From positions 61,001 to 125,000 of the forward strand of contig JAQZDE010000066.1 in NCBI GenBank assembly GCA_037576195.1: a DNA stretch of 64,000 nucleotides, given 5' to 3'. This DNA comes from Phytoseiulus persimilis (lineage: Eukaryota; Arthropoda; Arachnida; Mesostigmata; Phytoseiidae). The notes below the pieces were generated by a model. That model saw nothing but the letters and a program-made list of their open reading frames with translations. It was not told the DNA's origin and made no database searches. A program made the position numbers and the translations under genes. The stretch's first letter is position 1; each line of letters starts with the position of its first letter. Positions 13,501 through 25,560 of this stretch are shown here, piece by piece.

Positions 13501-14221
13501 GATTCATGGTCTTCGGTCCCTCGCCATCGTCAACTTCGAAACCGTTCTTCATCATATCCGCGAAAACAAGCAGATCCAGCGCAAAGTCATTCGACATCTC
13601 GATCGGGTTGCCTTTCGTATCGAAGAACTGGATCTTTCCCCCGGGACCCACTCTGTAACTGGCTCGCCCTCGATCGAGACCGAGTCTCTCCACATGATTG
13701 GATAAGTCGGCCCATCTCCGCACGACGCTCGAAACCGGCACCCATTCCCCCTCTTCATCGAGCACGCGAAGTTTTCCGCGCTCGTCCGTTTGGTCATTGA
13801 GGAGCCCCTCGAGTTCTTTGAGGCTGACTTCTTTGTCCGGCTGCGATTGACGTCTAACGCGAATCTTCTTCGGAATCCTGTTCTTTATTTCTTCAGCCGT
13901 CATCCTCTTGACATTGTTATTCACGTAAACTACGAGTGCTGGTTCTTCCTGAGCGCCGGGTCTTCTCACATTGACAGGGATCGATGCCTTCCGAGGCCTG
14001 GGAACACGTCTCCCCCCATAGAGGATCCCATTGGACATCTGATCTACGGCTATGTGGAGAAGCCATAAGAGTGCGCTGGAAATGATCACGTACTCAAGTA
14101 ACCGTAAGTGTCCAGATCGGGCGGGTCCGCTTCCACGAAGCTCGGCGCGTCGACGGTAGAGTATCAGGCCGAGCAGAGCACTGCAGTAGAGTATCGAGGA
14201 TGCGAAGAAATCCACCGTCAT
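7592..14221 (-). CDS. Giant tandem-repeat protein with N-terminal hydrophobic segments and C-terminal coiled coil; function unknown
   Basis: I do not recognise this family. Exon 1 (14221-8838, 1794 codons plus 2 nt) starts at the first ATG. It has two hydrophobic segments (residues about 6-21 and 44-61) that suggest a membrane anchor. A charged globular-looking region follows (about 90-330), then five repeat modules marked by LLTV(F/I)DY at residues 456, 716, 966, 1216 and 1487. Between modules, and in both end blocks, are about 19 short Cys-containing repeats of roughly 21 residues with the core DPFRCELPWNP or DYRRCxxHW. The modules are rich in Gln, Glu, Arg, Asp and Pro and are probably disordered, apart from a basic helix-like stretch (EILEAYRKSGL). 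The exon ends AAAAAG|GTGAGC. Phase-compatible exons follow at 8552-8451, 8360-8257, 8184-8052, 7922-7858 and 7785-7592, giving about 1993 residues. The 8184-8052 exon reads as an amphipathic coiled coil (LEKKMLRLKASEREN). Exon 1 is solid; the downstream joins are inference, and the last exon could continue past 7592 through a GTAAAT donor. Confidence 0.75.
9750..12860 (-). repeat. Roughly 750-bp coding tandem repeats (five modules)
   Basis: Equivalent points (the TTG codon of LLTV) fall at 12856, 12076, 11326, 10576 and 9763, giving periods of 780, 750, 750 and 813 bp. All are multiples of three, so the reading frame is kept. The two middle units (about 10580-11326 and 11330-12076) differ at only scattered positions, while the outer ones are clearly diverged. 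The pattern fits recent unequal crossing-over in the centre of the array. A smaller 63-bp repeat encoding the Cys motif is nested inside each module. Confidence 0.92.
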
Positions 14222-15740
14222 TGCTGATTTGGCCGCATGCGAATCCCAATCGTCAGCTTGATTTCGTTGTCAGTGATCTATCAATCATAGCTGGGTAAAC
14301 GGGCTGAAGGTAGAGTGTTTTGCTTAAGCACTAGTCGGGCGGAGATCGGGACCACTGGCGAGCTTTACTCGACTGATTTTCACGCGAAATAGACCCCATA
14401 GAATCATGCGTCCGTGAGTTGTTGAGAGGAAATAGCCGTCAGGATGATGCGAAATTTTCAGGCTCTTCTATCCAGACCGCGAGTCTCTCTTCATTTGTTA
14501 ACTGCTGGATGCACTTGAGGGGGTACACGAGGAGTAATTTGATGGTTTCGAGACGCGGCGCAAGCCGTACCCATGTGGTTGCGAAAACCTAGAATTGTTT
14601 GATCAGGACCGCAGAGCTCAGCAAGAATTCTGCGTTTCCGAGAAAAAATTGAGCAGTTTGGCCGCGGCGAAAAAACCTCTTTCAAAATCGCTCAAGAGGG
14701 TGCCGAGTTATGGCGTCCTCAAAAACGCAACATGACTCTGATCGTATCAGAGCTTTCTTGAAAATCGCTCTCAAAACTCCAAATTTCAACGTCAGCCGGA
14801 ACTGTAACTTTTTTCATTTTTTTTTCTATGTACGAACCGGATAGAATCGGTCCGGACCGGCTTCGAGCTATCGGCCTGGGAGGTCCGATTTTGACTGATC
14901 TCAATTTCGCGGTTGCAAGAGAACTGCCCGCCATTTCTTGAAGAACAATGAGTGTGGATTCAATCGATTGATCGAACAAGGCGCTGCTGAAACGAGATTC
15001 ACAGCCTCGAGTCGAAACAATCGCAGCTACGCTTCAAGAACATTGGTGCACGTCGTAAATGGGTTCGATATAGCGTCACCGATTACCTCGGGAACCCAGT
15101 GTTTTCGGGGAGACCCAGCGTTGTCCCTCCACATACTCCAGCGCGTCCTACACCGAAATGTTTGTCTCAGTCGGGAATCGCCGAGCCCGATTTTGTTTTG
15201 CCCATATTTTTGTCAATCCTTGGAGTTTTTACAGAAATCAAGAGGTAGTCAATAGAGAATCTCGAGGCGGTCATCTCGCTGTGTTTTCACTGAACCGGAG
15301 TTGATGGAAATCGCGACCAGGAGATGGTATAGAAATGACCCTTTTTCCGAGGTCTCCCTGAAAGTTATCGGGAGAACTTCAAATTGTATCGGGAGGAAGC
15401 CGGTCATTCGCCGATCCTTCGCCACCAATCCGATTGGAGCTATCTCATTCGTTCGAAAAATGGCAAGCTATCGTATCCACCGCCCGATGGCTAATATAGG
15501 GTCTCAGATGTTGGTGTAGAACTCTCGAATCATTTTATATCCAGGCCAGGCGTCTTCCGGGAAACTCACGACTCGAACAATAACTCAGACAGGGAAAATT
15601 GCGTTTCGGCATGATACGAGTGGAATTTCGGTCGAGAGAACTCTGTGTGCTTGACCATCCGCTGGATATATTCCGCCGAAAATGAAGTCAACATTCCCTT
15701 GACACCCTGGGGTTAGCCTCCGTAAATTCGCGACGAGGTT
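14222..15740. other. Intergenic, promoter side of the repetitive gene
   Basis: No supported gene. The 14222-14400 part should carry the 5' UTR and promoter of the minus-strand repetitive gene; I see no convincing TATA box. A T-rich run is present at about 14810-14826. Open frames here are short and lack recognisable domains. Confidence 0.4.
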
Positions 15741-16200
15741 TCAAACGCTCTGGTCGGCGTAATTCCGAGGGTTCATCAACGTGGCTTTCAGCGCGCAATC
15801 ACTGAGATTGTTTGCGTCCTTGTCCTCGTCTTGACGCAACTTGATGTAACCGTTGAAGCCACATTCCTGACCCCAAGAGTTTTTCACCAGACGGTATTTG
15901 CCATTCTCATCCGTACCATACCCGATGACCGGCACAGCGTGAGTGTGAGTTCTCGCATAGCTCATCACTGGAGATATCATCGATAGCGGTCGTTCTAGAA
16001 CTTCGGATCGAAAATATGTTCGCCAACATGTTGACTGCGACTGGCCCCTTGATAGCAACCGCCATGAGGAGATTCAAATCACCCGTTAGGTTATGATAGC
16101 CTCAGAGATCGCGCATGTCATGTTCGCCAGCGATTTCTTTCCTGCATGCTTGCCAGTGGGTGACGTGGGGAGACGAAGCCTCGGATGGAATCCATCGTCT
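15741..16200 (-). pseudogene. Cathepsin-like cysteine protease pseudogene (3' part)
   Basis: Reading the minus strand gives pieces of a papain-family mature domain in the right order but in different frames. They are a segment like GIPSEAS-YP near 16190, a segment reading LMAVAIKGPVAVNML near 16060-16025, then HAVPVIGYGTDENGK and LVKNSWGQECGFNGYI at 15935-15840. The His and Asn active-site motifs survive. A stop interrupts the frame near 16100, and a frameshift near 15945 separates the middle and C-terminal parts. No CGSCWAF region is recognisable upstream. It differs enough from the intact cathepsin L at 2.9 kb (a longer insertion after the Asn motif) to derive from another paralogue rather than a recent local copy. 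Confidence 0.8.
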
Positions 16201-16504
16201 GGTCTTGACGAAATTCGGTGCCAAGGAAATCAACGCTCGCCTGTTATCAGCTTGGCGAGCGAAGAAGAAGCCCCGGAGAGCTTGGACCTGAGATATTCAA
16301 ATACCATTATTCTGATGCATGACCAGCATTAAGAAAGAATTCGGGAACAGAAGTGTATTTGTGCGGTTGATAACCACCAGCCCCGCTAAGAGCTAGTGTA
16401 CTCCTGAATAGGATCACCATCCTTACTATACGTAATCAGCTTCGTCTGTCAGATCTTCAGTTTGTCCGCACTCCTTCTGAATTATATGGGGGCGATTTCA
16501 GGAC

Positions 16505-16745
16505 CAGTCCGACCATACTTTTCCGCGTCTGAAAAGGTTATCCCGGTGTTGATCTGACCATACTTTCCGATGCCCATTCAGGTGATCCTGGAATCGATCT
16601 GACCATCCTTCTCGAATCTATCGAGCTGATTCGGGGGTCCGTCTAACCATTCTTTACGGGCTCTATGGAAGTGATTCCAGGATCGACCTGACCATACGTT
16701 CTGGATTCTAAGGAGAAGATTGCGGAGTCCATCTGACCTTAACAA
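16505..16745 (-). repeat. 45-bp minisatellite array, locus 1 (antisense orientation)
   Basis: The string GACCATACTT and its variants recur at 16511, 16556, 16601, 16645, 16690 and 16735, i.e. every 44-45 bp, each preceded by a GATCGATCTG-like segment. It is the reverse complement of the unit seen at 25.3 kb and 35.5 kb (core AGTATGGTCAGATCGATCC). Degenerate units may extend left to about 16415. Confidence 0.85.
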
Positions 16746-19700
16746 TATGTAGCAATCAATCGAATGAGAAGATAGTTTCAGGAATGATGCCGTCCCAATG
16801 AAGAGTCAGAAAAGAACTCCGATGCCAGGGACCGCGATCCAACCGCGCGAAGCGCGGCCGGCTGGTCTGCGGTACCCACCCGCATCAAGTCACCGATAGC
16901 CGTTTCACTAACATCTGATTTCATGCCTCCCTCGCAACTCCGTTTCTTTTACAGTCCACGAGGAATTTCTCGTGAAGTCTGAACGATTGGTCTCGTGTTC
17001 TGCAGTATAGTATTCAAGGAGGCCGACTGTTGCGAACGCCCAGCTAGTGGAATCACAGTCGGCCCCAGGAATGCCGCCTTGTTGTTTCGGATCGACGATG
17101 CGACCAGTATTTCTCCAATCTCCGGAAGGCGGGATCTATCTCAAGAGAGATGTAGCATGGATGAAATCGACCCCCTATGAAGGACTCTTCGTTTCTTCCA
17201 GGGCTCCTCCGGGATGCGATCGCTGCTCCAGGAGAAGCTCCGGAAGCCTGCTCGAGTCTTGAGGAGGAGTGGTGAGCTTGCGGTCATGGAGAGTGCTCCC
17301 CGTTTTTGTCTTCGTCGGTGGTCTTGGGAACGACTGATTTCGGAGAACATCTCTGCCTGCTCTGTAGGTTCTGTTGAGCTCGCTGCTCGATATCGAGCCT
17401 GTTCTGGGGAGACAGCACAAAACGCAGAAGCTTGAAGCACCGCGGAACATTAGAAAAACTAGCGGACTCTTCCCCAGCAAAACATCGTCGGGAAGGATTC
17501 GAGCCGGGTTGAAATTGCATCCGAGATCTGAGCGCTGATGGCCATTCGCCGCGACAATGGATGCGGCTCAAATACGGCTGGTTACAAAATACTTTTTTGC
17601 AGTCCGCCGAACAGGGGTGACTACGAGATTCATTAAGAGCCGTCGCGTAGGATTTGATTGTCCGACGGATCGGAGGGCGTATCGACAATTATGTTCGAAT
17701 GACTCATCTCGAGTCATGCAGTTCGAATTTTTAAGTATCCGTCTCTGCTTCATGTGCGGCAGCTGGAACTATGGTCATATCTTCTAGGAATCAGCTTGGT
17801 ACGTCCTACCTTATCCCTGATTTCTCGAGAATAAAGTGCTATGAGCTGTTCTGTTCTCCTCTTGTGATGACCCTGAATGAGGATCGGCGCTCAGGCAATA
17901 ATCGGGCGGTTAACACTCAATCTGCGTCAAGTCGCCGGAATCGTCGACCATGCGGCGCGGTGCGCAAGAACGTCGTAAGGTTTTTCGTCCAACTTTTAAA
18001 TCTCGCTTGGAATGATGTCGCTCTCCCCCCTACTCGGATCAGATTTGGCAATTGAAACCTTCCAATATCCAGAGGGGACTGCCCTCGTATGCGATTCACG
18101 GAAGGTACGTACAACCATCGGGCATGAAACATGATTATTGCATTGAGCTTCATCGATGAAACTGCCGATTCGGACGGTTAATCGAAGGCAGCTGACCTCC
18201 CTCGAACTGTGAGACGGAAGTCTGTGGTTGACGGATCCGCTGGAAAAGGAGGCCCGCCGCCGCCCATCTCGACGCCCTTTCTCCGAATGATTCGCGGAAG
18301 CTCAACCAGATATGAGTCGGTATGAGTTGTGGTATGAGATTCGACAATGTGATCCGAAACTACGCGCTGTCTTCGCGCTCATCAGAACCGCAGCCTGTGA
18401 GCGGTCGGAAGTTGAGCATCGTCGAATGAGCAAGTTGTTGTTCTCTACCTGTCTCCGATCCCGAGATCACAGTCGGCGTCGGAGAGTTGAAGCTCCGCTG
18501 TCTCCGGCATGAGCGAGAATCTTGTCAACTCGCCCTGGCCGTGCTTTTCAATGTCCTAACAGCTTGAGTCATACAAACACCTTAGAAGATCTGGCATCCA
18601 TCATTTTAAACCTCGCATGTTTCCGTACAGGAAGATGCATGAATGAGTCTCCGATAACCAAGCCATCAGTTCTCGTGCGAACGAGGCATTTTTCATCAAG
18701 TTATCCATTAATCTACCGAAATATCTATGGATTGATGGATGATGATCAATGAAAAGTGCCTGATGCTCTATTAATACCACATCCGATAGCTCCCCACAAA
18801 TGTTTCCCAGGGTAGAGAATCCAATAAATGGTCCCAAGCCGAGAATCGAGATCCGAGTGATGCCCAGCTTCGAGGTATAATTCGAAGACCAGGCCATGTC
18901 AAGCCTTGGCACGATAAATTATACCAAACCAAGGTTTGCTCGAGAGCAATAATGCATCCGTCCACTGATTGTTCTGGGGCGCTGTAACGCAACTCCGCAA
19001 ATGTTATTCGGTGAGCAGTGATAGCTGTTTCGGGCATAACTTCCACTTATCAAACGAGTTTGGACTGCTCGAATAGATTCCTACAAATGGCAGGAAAATC
19101 GCATCTCGCCACATGTTCCAAGCTCCACGCGTCCGCTCCTCGGGAGCCGTCATGCAATTTGGAATTTTCGAACACTTGCCACCTCCTTGAATTGGCTTCG
19201 AGTGTCTCACTCGACGAATCCGTTGTCCGTGATCACGAGGCGGTTCGTGCGCCATGGCGGAAGATTGAGGGTTCGCTTGATCATGAAAATTGGATGAGGA
19301 TGCGGTCTTTCCGATCCCCTGTTCTTCTGTTCTAAGTTAATGCACCCACTCCGGTAACCTGGCATCGCTCTTTAACGATGGCATATCAGAAAAATGGTTG
19401 AACCCCTCTCTGGGGCTGCCTCAAACTAAAGCGTGTGAGAGGGGTTCTCCGGCATGAGAGGGTCGTCTGTTTGATCAGTCGGCCAAACACCTCCGGCTGA
19501 TCAAGTGAACATTCTGTTCAGTGTATCTGGATCATTCCGGCAGTCAGCTCTATTACGTGGGAATCCGCGATGAATCGTTGGTGAGTATCGAGCGTGTTGG
19601 ATGTAGAGGATGGTTTTCGATTCCAATTCGTCACAATAGTTTATCCCTCGACCCCTTAAAGGTCGAGAACTATGTGTACCACTGGCGGCCGAGATAATTT

Positions 19701-21480
19701 GGACGATGTCGCTCCGGGTGTGTAAATCTTGGATCACGTATCGTGCACGCCTTCAAGCTCGAAGCCCTCACCGTATACAGGGAACTCGGGCACCAGTGGA
19801 AAGTCACTATAGAATTTGAGCAGTAGAGCCTACTGATCGCTTGGTCTCGAGAATGCTTGCCGCCATGCTATAGCTTTTCTCAAATCCTGAGAGGGGTACC
19901 GGGAATAACGCGCTGAATGCGTTCTAGGAAGCATACGAACAACGGTTCTAGCTCGTCCTTGCGTCGTAGTAGAGATATTTCCCCCGGATACTAGACGACA
20001 ATATATAAGCTCCAGCTGTAGTCAAGGCGATACCGAAGGCTCCAGGGTAGTTTACGGCCTGATGGGCTTGATGGGTTCACGGGCCAGAGAGAAACCAGAG
20101 CCTCTGATCTAAACGGGCGCGTTCTTCACGAGGAGTAGCGCGGACGAAAACAATCGAATGGTCGTCGAGGAGCTCAAGGCCAAACTCAAGGGGCGGAGAG
20201 CAATACATGGGAGGTTTTCTGTAACTCGCAGCACTCATGAAAGAATAGGATTCAGATACCAATGTATCGAACTGGAACATTCGCAGCAGCCACGCGACCT
20301 ACGACTCGAATTTCTGGTGTACTCGAATCAGGCTCTTCTTAGCCGAGAGAGGTATGGGTTACGAACAGCCTGATTAGAACTCTCTAACGGTTCGTCGCAA
20401 GTTAACGGCGCCGATTCCTCCTTCGCCTCCTTCCGTTCGATGTCACGAAACCTCTCTAGAATCGTTGTCAAAGTTACGGTGTGGATATGGTGTGAGATCG
20501 TAGCCACATGAATGACTATCACGATCACTATGGAAATATCCTCCTTGCTTGTACCGTGAATGGTTTGAAATCTGAAAGCAACATTGACCATCATATATGC
20601 GTCAGAGTGACGGAGGCTGTTCTCCCCGAAGAGTTGGGGGAGATGCACCGCCCAAAAGCTTGGTGGTGTGTATCTTCCTATGGCCGGCAGAGACAAAACT
20701 CCCCCTGGAACCTCTCGGAAACCTCACGACCCGATGTTCACGAGCTGTTCATATTTCGTGATTTTTCTGCGCCTCCTGGGAGCGGAGTTATGAGCGATTC
20801 TTATTCAGGGCTCCAGACCCAAATCATGGGAGCTTGGTAGGTCTAAGGAGTCTGTCAGGGGAGTTGAACCTTGTGCGGATGAGTGAATTCCAGCGTACAG
20901 TTCGGGACACAATTTCTCAAGCTATTCCACAGATAGGCACACTTGAGAGGCACACTCAAGCGGAGTTCGCTTGAGGAAATTCGGTGATGCAAATGACAGA
21001 GTCTCCGAAGTAACTAGCAACGAATTTCGGCAACTGCTCCAATTATCTCTATCTCCGCTGTTCAGCACAATTTGTTCATCGGATTTTTCTGACTCCGTAC
21101 TACATTTTGAGACAACTGGAAGAGCGATTGGGATATGCCTGCCTACACATAGTGACGATTTGAGAAACGGATCGATTTCCCATGAATGCCCGTGGATAGG
21201 GGAGTTCCTCCCCACATTCCTGTAGCTTGCGGGTAATTCTGATGAGTACGTAGTCATGGGTTTGGGTATTCATGGGCTATCTCATTGCGAATGCATCCGT
21301 ACCTCTCCCGTTTGACTGTTTTATCATCTCATGGACCTACTCGTCAATGTGGCAAAGGCCTCGAGATATTTTCAGTAATCCATTCAGAGTGCGTGGCTAT
21401 GATCCTCTGAGAAGTCTCTTAGCTGATGAGGGGTGGAAAACCTACTCGGATGCGGTCGTTCCGGAATAGCCCTAAAAATC
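16746..21480. other. Long intergenic stretch, no supported gene
   Basis: Many short open frames on both strands, none with a recognised domain or a phase-consistent exon pair. The only structure I can point to is a pair of hairpins at 19400-19504, listed separately. The last few hundred bases precede the F-box gene and should contain its promoter. Confidence 0.4.
19400..19504. other. Two adjacent short perfect hairpins
   Basis: GAACCCCTCTC (19400-19410) pairs with GAGAGGGGTTC (19437-19447). Directly downstream, TTGATCAGTCGG (19471-19482) pairs with CCGGCTGATCAA (19493-19504) with one mismatch. The function is unknown; they could be remnants of a small inverted-repeat element or a structured transcript. 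Confidence 0.4.
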
Positions 21481-23714
21481 ATGAATCTTTTCAGTGGAAC
21501 GCAACTCCTTCATCTTCCGGATGAAGTTCTCGAGAAGATTGCCGTTTGCTTGGACTTGGAGTCGAAGATGGCGCTCGCTCACACGAACCGACGCCTGCGA
21601 CGAGTATCATGGGCTTCTTTGAAATTTCTGAAATTGAACAATATCTCGAGGTCTCTCTCGCAATGTTTCATCTCGATTGGTGCTCATGTGCGCCACTTGG
21701 ATCTTTCTGGTTGCTGGACGACCCCTGTAGTGTCCATTATAATGAAATGTCCAAGGGTCACGGAGCTGAACGTTGTCAATTCAGTGTTCAAGTGCGTTGG
21801 GTCGCTGGAATCTCTTCGTGGCCTGAAAGAACTCGAAAGCATACGAATGAACGCTTTGCACCAGAGCAGCTCCGGTGGAGTGACTGCGGACGACTTCAAC
21901 TCGCTAAAGAAGATATACATCGAAACCATTCCTGAACGTCCTCGGCTCGAATTCATCTTGAAATTCATGAATTACTGCAGATCGATCGAAATTATCCATA
22001 TCAACATACTGGGGAGCGTCATGGAGGGAAGTGTCTATCGCCTGGTATCTTCGTTGGAAGAAGAGCGGTGGGGCACGCTTCATACTCTCGTATGCACTTC
22101 TCATTTCGCGAAATCAAAGAATGCGGTCAGAGTTCTTCTTCGAAGCATCTTTGCCCACAACTCCAGCCCCGAGATTCGCGAATGGATCGACAGTCACCGG
22201 GAATGCTACATTTATGAGCACGGCTTCCTCAACGGCTACGTTCCCAGCAATACTAGGTTCCGCGATAAGATACAGGTGCTGAAACAATTTCATTTCGTCG
22301 ATCTTGCTCCCGATGCAGACATCAACAAACAGTTTAAAGCGCTCCTGGGCTCGCCTCGATCGCTTCGCATCTCCGGAACTGCCAGATTCTCTACGAGATT
22401 GCAAGGCTATCAATCGGGAGTTCTCAGGGAGTTGGACATCACGGGGTGTCATGGAAACTTCCCAGGAGAATTTCGATTGGAGATAATCAAATCTTTGCCA
22501 TCTCTCGAAGCCTTGGCATGCTCGCGTTGTTTTTTCCTCCCACTAGAAGAGGGAAGCTCCTCCGAAGTATGCAACTCATCGCGTCAGAATGAAGATTTCA
22601 AGAAGGCGTTGCGGGAGCGCAGACTGCGGAAACTTTTCGTGAGAGGGACTTTACATGTGGAGAACTGCAAAACAGAGGCGTGTGCGTGTGATGAGGATTT
22701 TGGCTGCATGATATGTCGCACAAAGACGCCATTGTCTGCAGCAACGTCGGTAGATATGAACGAATTGTCATATCTGCAAGAAGTGACCCTTAGCGGTGTC
22801 AGCCTTGGATCTTGCGCCTTCACTGTAATCGGGAACCAGAGAGTCCGTGTTGTGAGACTATGCTTGAATTCAAACAACGATTATTCAGGTCTGCGAGGCT
22901 TCATCCGACGATGTGTTAACCTTAGACACTTCAAACTCGAGGGTTTCGATGTGAACTTCCAATCGAAACAACTGTGGAGCGCTCTCGCCGAGGCGCATAA
23001 TCTCAAACAGCTGTGCCTCAGATCAGCATTCAGAAACAATATGAATGTGTTCGAATATGACACTGCTCTGAGTCTTTCTCTGCTAGTCCTCCGACAACTC
23101 GACTTCTTACATCTCCATTCTCCAGGAAGGAGATTCGCTTCCAGCCTGCGCGAAATCTCTGAATCAAGATTCGAAGACCTCGATTTACCCATGAAGATCA
23201 CTACCGAGCATTCGAGATTCGCGAAAAGACACATCAGAAACCATACCACTGGAGATTTCTCCTCGGGACGCGGTCTATGTATCCCGGAGAGCTCCATAGG
23301 AATCGTACCGCTGGTCGGTTGGGATGTATAATAGTGTCATTTGACATGTGGTTCCAGAGAGTGTGTTCCGCAGTCTGGAGGATTCTGGGAGACGAGATCA
23401 GATACGAACTGTCCGGTCGAGTCATGCGCATTTTACCTGGTCTTAAGAGCTTGTTTGGGGAAACTGGTTCCACGTACATGGATTGGGAGAGACTCTTCGC
23501 TCTGTCTGTTTCGATGGAAAAGTGGAACTGTGATACATTCCTTCAAAAATTATCCGCGACAGGAATAGTCGAACCTATGTTGGTCAAAGAACCTGGTCCG
23601 ATAATAAAATACAACCATTATACCAATTCATTACACAAATTTCATGGTAATTGTGGCAGCCGTGGCGAACGATGTGTTCCAAGGCTATTTCCACAATATC
23701 AGAGCTTCCAGTGA
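21481..23714 (+). CDS. F-box protein with leucine-rich-repeat-like region
   Basis: Predicted substrate-recognition subunit of an SCF (Skp1-Cullin-F-box) ubiquitin ligase. The ATG at 21481 is followed almost at once by an F-box (residues about 9-45: LHLPDEVLEKIAVCLDL and so on), then irregular leucine-rich segments (for example VRHLDLSGCW, VTELNVVN) through the rest of the protein. A Cys cluster (CKTEACACDEDFGCMIC, about residues 395-411) interrupts the repeats. The first open frame would stop at 23329-23331. However, a donor at 23279 (phase 1) and an acceptor at 23373 (TTCCGCAG) restore a second open frame 23374-23714 containing WRILGDEIRYEL, so I prefer a two-exon gene of about 712 residues. 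If that intron is wrong, the protein ends at 23331 (616 residues). A splice acceptor-like CTTTTCAG sits inside the first codons, so the true start could lie in an upstream exon. Confidence 0.75.
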
Positions 23715-24914
23715 ACCTTTCGTTTTGAGCTCGAGGGAAAACTAGAGACGGAAAACCTCGAATACTCGAAATACTCCACGAAGCTCTTCGAGGTCTCTGA
23801 GGCTCGATCGCAACATCTGCCGGGAGCCATCGCACTTCAGTTGGGTAGTCCAGAGTCTTCGTGTCGGTTGTTTCGGCGTTTTTGGGATAGAAGGTCCTTC
23901 TTGGGAACGACAGCGATCATAAGCCCCGGAAATCGATATTGGCTTCCATGGATTCCTGTGTGGAAATTTGAGCTCACAATTCGGCGTATTCACTGCCCTA
24001 CTGGAATTCGGTGAGTATTTATGCCTCACCGAATGTCAAGGCTCTCTCAGACGACCCTTGACGAAATCCGGCACTGGTACTCGGTTCGAAGAGGCGTCTC
24101 TTCCTAGCAGGGATTGCTGGAGGGCCAACCACAGCCTCAACCTTGCTTCGAAGAAAAATTGCGATCCATGGCGTTCCTGCAGTCCTGGACGAATAATCCC
24201 GAACACTGCTTACTTACTTGAAGACCAGGACTCGAATCATCGAGTTGGATGCGGGGGAGAACCATCATGAGATGGGAGAATATCCACTAATTCCTCCAAG
24301 AGTATGTACCGTAAACTCTGCGACAGTAAGGGGGGGGGGCTCAATCAGTCGGACGATGTTCAACCAACAGGCGGGTCTCGATCATTCGAGGACATTAACG
24401 GGCTTCTTCCAATATTCGTTGAGCAGCTGGAGAATCTGAACTCTGCTCGTTCATGCCTTTGTGAATTGGAACTCGTGGAGAATCGTGAGATTCCAGAAAC
24501 GATGTAACCAAGTGTAGAGTAAGGAGCTTGTTATATATCTGAAATCTGTGATAAAGTGACGATTCTCCAAAGATCTGCCGGCTCAGACAACGTCACAGAA
24601 TCGTAACAGAGGAAGTGAGCTATGGGAATGCGCTCACCGCATTGATATTTCTCGTTCGGCCTCCTCAAGCGGTTGCCCGATTCAGGAGGATTCTCGTGGA
24701 GTCCGATCATGCTAACTGAGGGGTGATTTCCGAGCATATTCGGCTCTCAGTATCTAATCCTGCGACTCTTACTCGGAGGATGAAAAATTCTGATCGCTCG
24801 AGGCGGGATAGCGGAACCTCTAATAATCGGTCAGATATCTAACATTCGAAAGAATGAACGGGCAGCATTCAATAGACGGGCGATCTCTGATCGACGGGCG
24901 GGTCAAGAAAATGG
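23715..24914. other. Intergenic, no supported gene
   Basis: Short open frames only, plus a G run at about 24330-24339. A GTAATT donor-like site at 23647-23652 leaves open that the F-box gene has further 3' exons here, but I found no convincing continuation. Confidence 0.35.
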
Positions 24915-25319
24915 CCTGCCGGGATACGCGCCCCACCAAAAAAAAAATCGATATTTGAAAACTGGAAATGCTCATTTCTCGGGAACCAGTGAAGCTACCG
25001 CGCCGATAAAAAGACCGTTGTGAAGCTCTTTCCAAGGACCATCGAGCGTCGGGGGCAGCGGGTCCCAGAAATTCCTTTCCCGGTTGAGGAAAATTGAGAA
25101 CTCGTTGGTTTACCCGGAAGGAGAAGGCTGACCACTTTCTCAGATATCGCTGGAAGACTCCTCTTCATCGTCTACTCGAAGGGCAAGTTTCATCTCGATA
25201 CGAGTTCGCGGGGCTGAGATATCAACAGATTAACATCGGCGATGAAGCGGTTTTTCCCCAGAACTCGCTTGAAACCCAGCATAAAAATGGATAGAAGTCA
25301 TCGAATCAAGTCATCTTTC

Positions 25320-25560
25320 TTGAAATTATGGTCAGATAGATCGGAATCGCCCTCCCAGACTCGTCAAAGTATGCTCAGATTGGTCCCAGGATCACCCTTC
25401 CAGACACGGGAAAGTGTGCTCAAATTGGTCCCAGAATCACCCTTCCTGATTCGGAAAAGTGTGCTCAGGAATCGTCCCGAAATAACCCCGATCGACCCTC
25501 GGAAGTATGGTCAGTGAGTCAGTATGGTCGGGGACCGATCTGAGCATGCTTTTCCGAGTC
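25320..25560 (+). repeat. 45-bp minisatellite array, locus 2 (inside fold-back element)
   Basis: AGTATGCTCAG-type units start at 25325, 25368, 25413, 25458 and 25504 (spacing 43, 45, 45, 46 bp), with linker text such as GGTCCCAGAATCACCCTTC. After about 25520 the same unit appears reverse-complemented (GATCTGAGCATGCTTTTCC), so the array has a head-to-head turn at the centre of the fold-back element. Confidence 0.88.

Noticed and set aside
23314-23357. 44-nt intron at the end of the F-box gene
   Set aside because: Phase works, but the length is below the shortest credible intron in this window; the 95-nt alternative (23279-23373) is preferred.
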